Source of the DNA: Mogibacterium pumilum
Lineage (GTDB): Bacteria; Bacillota; Clostridia; Peptostreptococcales; Anaerovoracaceae
Assembly (NCBI RefSeq): GCF_002243385.1
Contig: NZ_CP016199.1
Coordinates: 11,425 to 60,693 of the forward strand
DNA: 49,269 nt
Reading direction: 5' to 3'
Shown here: piece after piece, positions 44,951-49,269 of the stretch
How the letters are laid out: each line of letters opens with the position of its first letter
How positions within the stretch are numbered: position 1 is the first letter of the stretch
Position numbers and translations under genes: made by a program
Notes under the pieces: generated by a model
The model's database searches: none
Told to the model about the DNA's origin: nothing
Seen by the model: only the letters and a program-made list of their open reading frames with translations

Positions 44951-45430
44951 TTACTTGTGATAAGTCTCGCCATTACTTATCTTGAAGGCACGGTATATCT
45001 GTTCAAGCAACATGACTCTCGCCATCTGATGAGGAAAAGTCAGCTTTGAAAATGATAATCCGTAGTCCGCTCTCTTCTTCACTTCATCCGAGAGTCCGAG
45101 ACTGCCACCAATGATAAAGTTTATAGTCGAGGATTTGGTATCGAAAGTAGACTGGATCATCTTAGATAGCTCTACAGAATCAAGCTGCTTCCCTTCGACT
45201 TCCATCGCTATAACATAGCTGTTATCCTTAATTTTCCCAAGAATTGTCTCACCCTCACGAACCAGCACGGCAGCCTCATCGGCGGGCGATGGATTTGCTG
45301 GAAGCTTGCTCTCTTTGAGTTCCAAAATCTCGATATTGGCATATCCTGATATTCGCTTGCTGTACTCAGCTACAGCCTCCGCCCAGTATTTCTCCTTGAG
45401 TTTTCCTATGCAAATAATCCTTACCTTCAT
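44951..45430 (-). CDS. rlmH: 23S rRNA pseudouridine-1915 N3-methyltransferase
   Basis: 159-residue SPOUT-class methyltransferase acting on the 70S ribosome at helix 69. It starts M-K-V-R-I-I-C-I-G-K-L-K-E-K-Y, and the knot region has F-I-I-G-G-S-L-G-L-S and the C-terminal L-L-E-Q-I-Y-R-A-F-K-I. Full length. It is the last gene of the addB-yycJ-rlmH row. Confidence 0.97.
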   Translation of the reverse strand: MKVRIICIGKLKEKYWAEAVAEYSKRISGYANIEILELKESKLPANPSPADEAAVLVREGETILGKIKDNSYVIAMEVEGKQLDSVELSKMIQSTFDTKSSTINFIIGGSLGLSDEVKKRADYGLSFSKLTFPHQMARVMLLEQIYRAFKISNGETYHK

Positions 45431-45468
45431 ATAAATCCCTATAATTATTGTGGCTTATCTCACTATGA

Positions 45469-46281
45469 CTAAAGCATCGTCAGCTTGTCCTTTGCCGCCA
45501 CCTTAAGTATGAAATCGCTCCCTTGGCAGAGTTCATTTTCGTCCAAAATATTCTTGACCGTCAGCAGTGCAGTATCCGGTGTGTTGTTCTGCGAGCTCAA
45601 GTGTGCTAGCATGATTCGCTGCTCACAGCTTAATTGCCCCACTTCCTTACGAGCTAGAAGTGCCCTTGCAAGAGCAATCCCGCTCGTTACGTTGGATAGA
45701 TGTCCGCAGTCTCCGAGGATTCGGCGTTTTAACGAGTATGGGTAATCACCCATTTGTAAGATGCTCTCCTCGTGGTTAGCCTCAAATACTAGTGCATCTG
45801 CACTAGAGATTTCTTCAGTAATCTCATCTGTTACTATTCCAGTATCAGTCGTCAACGTAAGTTGTTCTCCATCAGCTATAAAGCTAAATCCTAACGGCTC
45901 ACCGGCATCGTGCGAAAGCGAAAACGCCTTTACGCAGATATCACCAACTCTTACTACGTCTTGTGCAGCCATATATTTAATCCGCTCTGGCTTCACATAT
46001 TCAAATTTTTCACAGTTGCTCACTGTTCCTCGCGATGTGTATACCTGTGCATCGCCACAAGCCTTGGCAATAGCTCTGATACTCTTTACGTGGTCTAAAT
46101 GCTCATGTGTGACAAAGATTCCCTGGATATTATCAGGGCTGAGTTTGCACTCTGCAAGCCCCTCCTTAATCCGCTTTGCAGTCAACCCTACATCGAGGAG
46201 AAGTCTCGTCTTACCATCTGAAACGATATACGCATTACCGGAGCTACTGCTACCGATAGATGCAATCTTTAATTTACCCAT
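45469..46281 (-). CDS. yycJ: MBL-fold metallohydrolase, YycJ/WalJ
   Basis: 270-residue metallo-beta-lactamase-fold hydrolase with two metals. It has G-S-S-S-S-G-N-A-Y near the N-terminus, the metal motif T-H-E-H-L-D-H near residues 58-64, the T-D-T-G motif and a later H-L-S-S-Q-N. YycJ proteins are linked to DNA repair or cell division control and act as nucleases. The start overlaps the end of addB by 8 bases, so the two are coupled. Confidence 0.92.
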   Translation of the reverse strand: MGKLKIASIGSSSSGNAYIVSDGKTRLLLDVGLTAKRIKEGLAECKLSPDNIQGIFVTHEHLDHVKSIRAIAKACGDAQVYTSRGTVSNCEKFEYVKPERIKYMAAQDVVRVGDICVKAFSLSHDAGEPLGFSFIADGEQLTLTTDTGIVTDEITEEISSADALVFEANHEESILQMGDYPYSLKRRILGDCGHLSNVTSGIALARALLARKEVGQLSCEQRIMLAHLSSQNNTPDTALLTVKNILDENELCQGSDFILKVAAKDKLTML

Positions 46282-49269
46282 CTATTTCCCTATACTTGTT
46301 TCCTTTATACGTTACATCAAATCTGCAGATTGAATTATAATTGCAGTATGTGCACTCTCCCTTGTTATCACTAACAGTGCGCTTCTTGGTCGGCGATATG
46401 CTCACATCACCAGCGATAATCTGTTCACTCATATCATGAATCGACTGGCACACATCTTGCTCTATACGTTCGAATAAATCACGATCTATAATCATCTTCT
46501 TGCTACCGAGCAGCGTGCTTGGCATCTCCTCTATGACATCTTTTTCATCGATGCATAGACCATTTAGTGTCAAGCCTTTCTTGAGTTCACTATCTACCAC
46601 TTCCGACGCATCCTTCGCACCTTCTACACTTACAGAAACGTCCTTGATGTTGTAGTAGAAAACGCCCGCAGGCTTCCTATCCTCTGACTTGGCGCCCTGC
46701 ATATATACCATGAGCTGCATTTTATAACCGCACCTCATCTGCTCTATGCTCACCTTATCCGAACCAGTCTTGTAGTCGATAATTCTGATATCTCCGCCTT
46801 CAAACACATCGACTCTGTCAATCTTACCCTCGATAAAAATTTTCTTACCATCTATCTCGAGCTCAATCGGAGCAAATAGCTTGCCCCTTTTAAATTCCTC
46901 TTCAAAGTAGGACTTCTCGACCTTACCAAGTCTCATCTGTTCTGCAAGGTTTTCGGCTACACGCGAGCAAACCCTTTCCACTCTCTCAAGCCTATACTGC
47001 TCGCGACCATCGGAGGTGAAGAGACCATCTCGATAGTCTCCTGCGATTTCTGTCAGTGTAGCTCTCACTAGATTATCAATCTCTTCATCAGAGATGCTGC
47101 CCCAGAGCCCTTCGGCTTCAAGCTTCTTGGACACCTTCATGATGCATTCGTGATACATATCCCCTATCTCTCGAGATGCTCCACTGAATTCCCGGTCTTC
47201 TCTAGGTCTTAGTCCATATGATACAAAATGCTTGAACGGACAATGATTGAAGCTCTCAATCCTTGTCGGAGAGAACGAAAACTCACCATTCGATTTCGCA
47301 AATAGTCTCTCTGCCATCTCACTGGAGATAGGATCTGCAGAGTTATCATCTCTAGCTGCCTTCATGGCAGTCTCGAGAATTTGTGGCTCATTATTCTGAT
47401 ACCACGAAATTATCGAGTCGGTAATCATCTTGGTTTTTTTCTCATCAGCAGTATGCTCCATAGACCTTCTACCCTTCAGGTAGTTGAGTAGATGGCGCAT
47501 CGCTGTCTTTGGATTGTTTATAGCACTCATACCTAGGCCACTTGAGATTAGATCTTTGTGTATTTTCACACTCGGTAGAGCTGCTCTAAATGCATCAACT
47601 AAAGAAGACGGCTTACAGTCCTGTCCTTCGGAATCAGACAGCGACCAACTAATATATAGTCTCTCGTAAGGCTTTGAAATAAGCCTGTACATAGCTACAT
47701 TCTCTTCCGTCATCTTAAGTTCATCAAGGTGACCAATTGGAAAATTGTGTTCCTTAAAGAATTTCTTCTCGTCTACCGAGAATATTCCCTCTGAATTTGG
47801 CTCCATGGGTAGCACGCCCTCATTCGCTGCAAGCACAACCATAGCCTTGAGCGGTCCAGGTCTCGTTCTAATCATAGAACCCATAATTATGCCATCAAGT
47901 GCAGGCGGGATAATTCCAATATCCACTGACTCCAGTCCTTTTTTATATAGCTGCAGCAGTTCTTCAAATCCATCTTTATCGAATGTCTCTTCACCTAGAA
48001 TATTCGCTAATTGCTCAAGAATCTTAACGCAAGCCTCGTAGCTCTGCGCAGTATTCTGCGCTTCTTCGTTATATCCTTCTTCAGCCTGGGCTTCAGATAC
48101 AGCCTGTAGCCTGACTGGCAGATCCCATTCCTCTTCCAAAATCTTGATAAGACCGAAGATAAACTCTGCGACTGTTCCGGAGCGTTCTTTTATATCTACG
48201 AGTTTTGAAACCTGCTCCATTATATAGCTTCTCGTACTTTCAAGCTTTTCAAACTCCTCGTCAGCATAATCAAAATGACCATACTTAAACTCGCGAGTCC
48301 ACATATTGCCGCGAATCTTGTAATTGCGTGCGTAGTTCTCGAGCCTCTCTATGTCTATTCTACTAATGCTTGTAAGTTCGGTCTTGAGCATTACGAATAG
48401 AGCCGAAGTCCTGTATTTGTGTAGCACAAACTCGAGGAGACTCACTATAAATCTCGCTGCCATCGAATCGGTGATAGTCCTTCTCGAATCGACGAAAAGC
48501 GGAATTCCATACTCTTTAAAAGTCCTGCGAATAATCGGCTGCCTAGATGAATCGTCATTGCATATTACTGCGATATCATTCATCTTGTATCCCTTGTCGC
48601 GAATGAGCTCATATATGTATGATGCTGCACTTTCTGCTTCGTAGAACGGGTTCGCACACTCAATTAGTTTAACTTCATCGTTAACCGTGCTCTCATCTGG
48701 CATCTTAAGCGTAGTTTCACTAGAGTTGGAGACTGTTCTAAATAGATTTTCCTCTAGATAGTCAAGCGTCTCTCGTCCGTACGCTCTGTATTCATCAGGT
48801 ACGTACTCCTTTGTAATTTTAACTCCTGCTGAATCCGCCCTGGCGGACATTGCTGCCACCAGATTGATATCGAGATCGAAATCGCTGATATTAACCATAA
48901 GATTAACATCAATACGCTTTGCCATCTCTATCAGAGCATCCATAGACTTTGGCGCAAGTGTGTCAAATCCATATACCCACGCTGAATGGTTATCCAGCAG
49001 CTCCGACTCTCTGATTAAGGAGACATACATTGAGATGTAGTCCTCAGAATCTATGTATTTGCCTTCTAGTTCAGATTCATACTCATCGATTATGAGCTTT
49101 AGCTCACGCAGTTTATGTGCCAGCAGTTCGCTGTGACTATCTGCATCGATTATCGACTCTAGTTCATTGAGATAGCAATCCTGCTGCTTGAAGTCAGCGA
49201 TCAAATCGTTGATCATATCGATAAATCCGCTCTGATCAACCGCTGATTTGAACACTTCCAGTTCATCTT
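46274..49269 (-). CDS. addB: ATP-dependent helicase/nuclease subunit B (partial, 5' end beyond window)
   Basis: AddB of the AddAB recombination-repair complex, which resects double-strand breaks. The visible 998 codons lack about the first 100, including the N-terminal ATP-binding loop, since the frame is open to the window edge; the GTG at 49255 is internal. The C-terminal third carries the RecB-type nuclease (G-K-I-D-R-V-D, then I-I-D-Y-K-T-G) and the four-cysteine iron-sulphur staple: one Cys in F-N-H-C-P-F before the nuclease and C-T-Y-C-N-Y-N-S-I-C after it. It is followed by yycJ and rlmH in one transcript. Confidence 0.93.
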   Translation of the reverse strand, partial: DELEVFKSAVDQSGFIDMINDLIADFKQQDCYLNELESIIDADSHSELLAHKLRELKLIIDEYESELEGKYIDSEDYISMYVSLIRESELLDNHSAWVYGFDTLAPKSMDALIEMAKRIDVNLMVNISDFDLDINLVAAMSARADSAGVKITKEYVPDEYRAYGRETLDYLEENLFRTVSNSSETTLKMPDESTVNDEVKLIECANPFYEAESAASYIYELIRDKGYKMNDIAVICNDDSSRQPIIRRTFKEYGIPLFVDSRRTITDSMAARFIVSLLEFVLHKYRTSALFVMLKTELTSISRIDIERLENYARNYKIRGNMWTREFKYGHFDYADEEFEKLESTRSYIMEQVSKLVDIKERSGTVAEFIFGLIKILEEEWDLPVRLQAVSEAQAEEGYNEEAQNTAQSYEACVKILEQLANILGEETFDKDGFEELLQLYKKGLESVDIGIIPPALDGIIMGSMIRTRPGPLKAMVVLAANEGVLPMEPNSEGIFSVDEKKFFKEHNFPIGHLDELKMTEENVAMYRLISKPYERLYISWSLSDSEGQDCKPSSLVDAFRAALPSVKIHKDLISSGLGMSAINNPKTAMRHLLNYLKGRRSMEHTADEKKTKMITDSIISWYQNNEPQILETAMKAARDDNSADPISSEMAERLFAKSNGEFSFSPTRIESFNHCPFKHFVSYGLRPREDREFSGASREIGDMYHECIMKVSKKLEAEGLWGSISDEEIDNLVRATLTEIAGDYRDGLFTSDGREQYRLERVERVCSRVAENLAEQMRLGKVEKSYFEEEFKRGKLFAPIELEIDGKKIFIEGKIDRVDVFEGGDIRIIDYKTGSDKVSIEQMRCGYKMQLMVYMQGAKSEDRKPAGVFYYNIKDVSVSVEGAKDASEVVDSELKKGLTLNGLCIDEKDVIEEMPSTLLGSKKMIIDRDLFERIEQDVCQSIHDMSEQIIAGDVSISPTKKRTVSDNKGECTYCNYNSICRFDVTYKGNKYREIDG

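Overview
The window looks like chromosome from a low-to-mid GC Gram-positive anaerobe of the Clostridia. Strong Shine-Dalgarno sites stand at most starts. The gene set includes a V-type ATPase operon, a bacterial glutaminyl-tRNA synthetase, a class B sortase, FHA-FtsW, YycJ, RlmH and AddB. A relative of Mogibacterium or Eubacterium (Family XIII / Anaerovoracaceae) would fit, but that placement is inference. Almost every gene is on the minus strand. Several annotated starts lie downstream of the longest open frame because a clear ribosome binding site decides them.

Region 1 (1-8440) holds the start of an FHA-FtsW protein, glnS with a structured leader RNA, and two coupled ABC exporter genes. 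Region 2 (8700-10720) is a tRNA-Gly(CCC) locus. The tRNA 3' end and its terminator are duplicated, a GC-rich branched structure lies between the copies, and a SUKH-type gene sits between the second copy and a third, decayed terminator copy. Region 3 (10722-13030) has a small membrane protein, class II fumarase and, upstream of fumarase, a roughly 180-nt structured RNA whose two ends pair. It may belong to the raiA class, but I cannot confirm that.

Region 4 (13050-21550) is AT-rich accessory DNA. It contains the debris of a restriction-modification locus: two HsdS fragments, one cut by an IS30-family element, a restriction/methylase gene that ends at methylase motif I, and an XRE regulator with a clear operator. 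Between these parts lie a LysR / GcvT-like methyltransferase pair and an orphan protein. Beyond them come an IS3 orfA scrap and a two-gene cassette made of a micro membrane protein and a GDxVxGDK-motif protein.

Region 5 (21690-30880) has a nitroreductase, a CobD/HisC-like aminotransferase, sortase B, an ORF-less group II intron parked just behind a terminator, a YdjGHI-like membrane-stress cluster (SPFH/SHOCT protein, small membrane protein, zinc-ribbon membrane protein), and a membrane-bound LuxR regulator with a degenerate GGDEF-like middle. Region 6 (31270-42490) has a phosphohexomutase, an NfeD-like membrane protein with a folded leader, and a complete nine-gene V-ATPase operon in the order known from Enterococcus hirae. 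The Na+ ligands are conserved in its K subunit. Region 7 (42580-49269) has a 60-residue membrane protein, a LysR gene divergent from an EamA exporter, and an operon of addB (cut by the window edge), yycJ and rlmH.

I found no CRISPR array and no single complete new defence system. The best candidates for undescribed biology are the palindromic tRNA-Gly duplication with its branched insert, the glnS leader, the fumC-proximal RNA, the GDxVxGDK plus micro-membrane cassette, and the 7TM-GGDEF-like-LuxR regulator.
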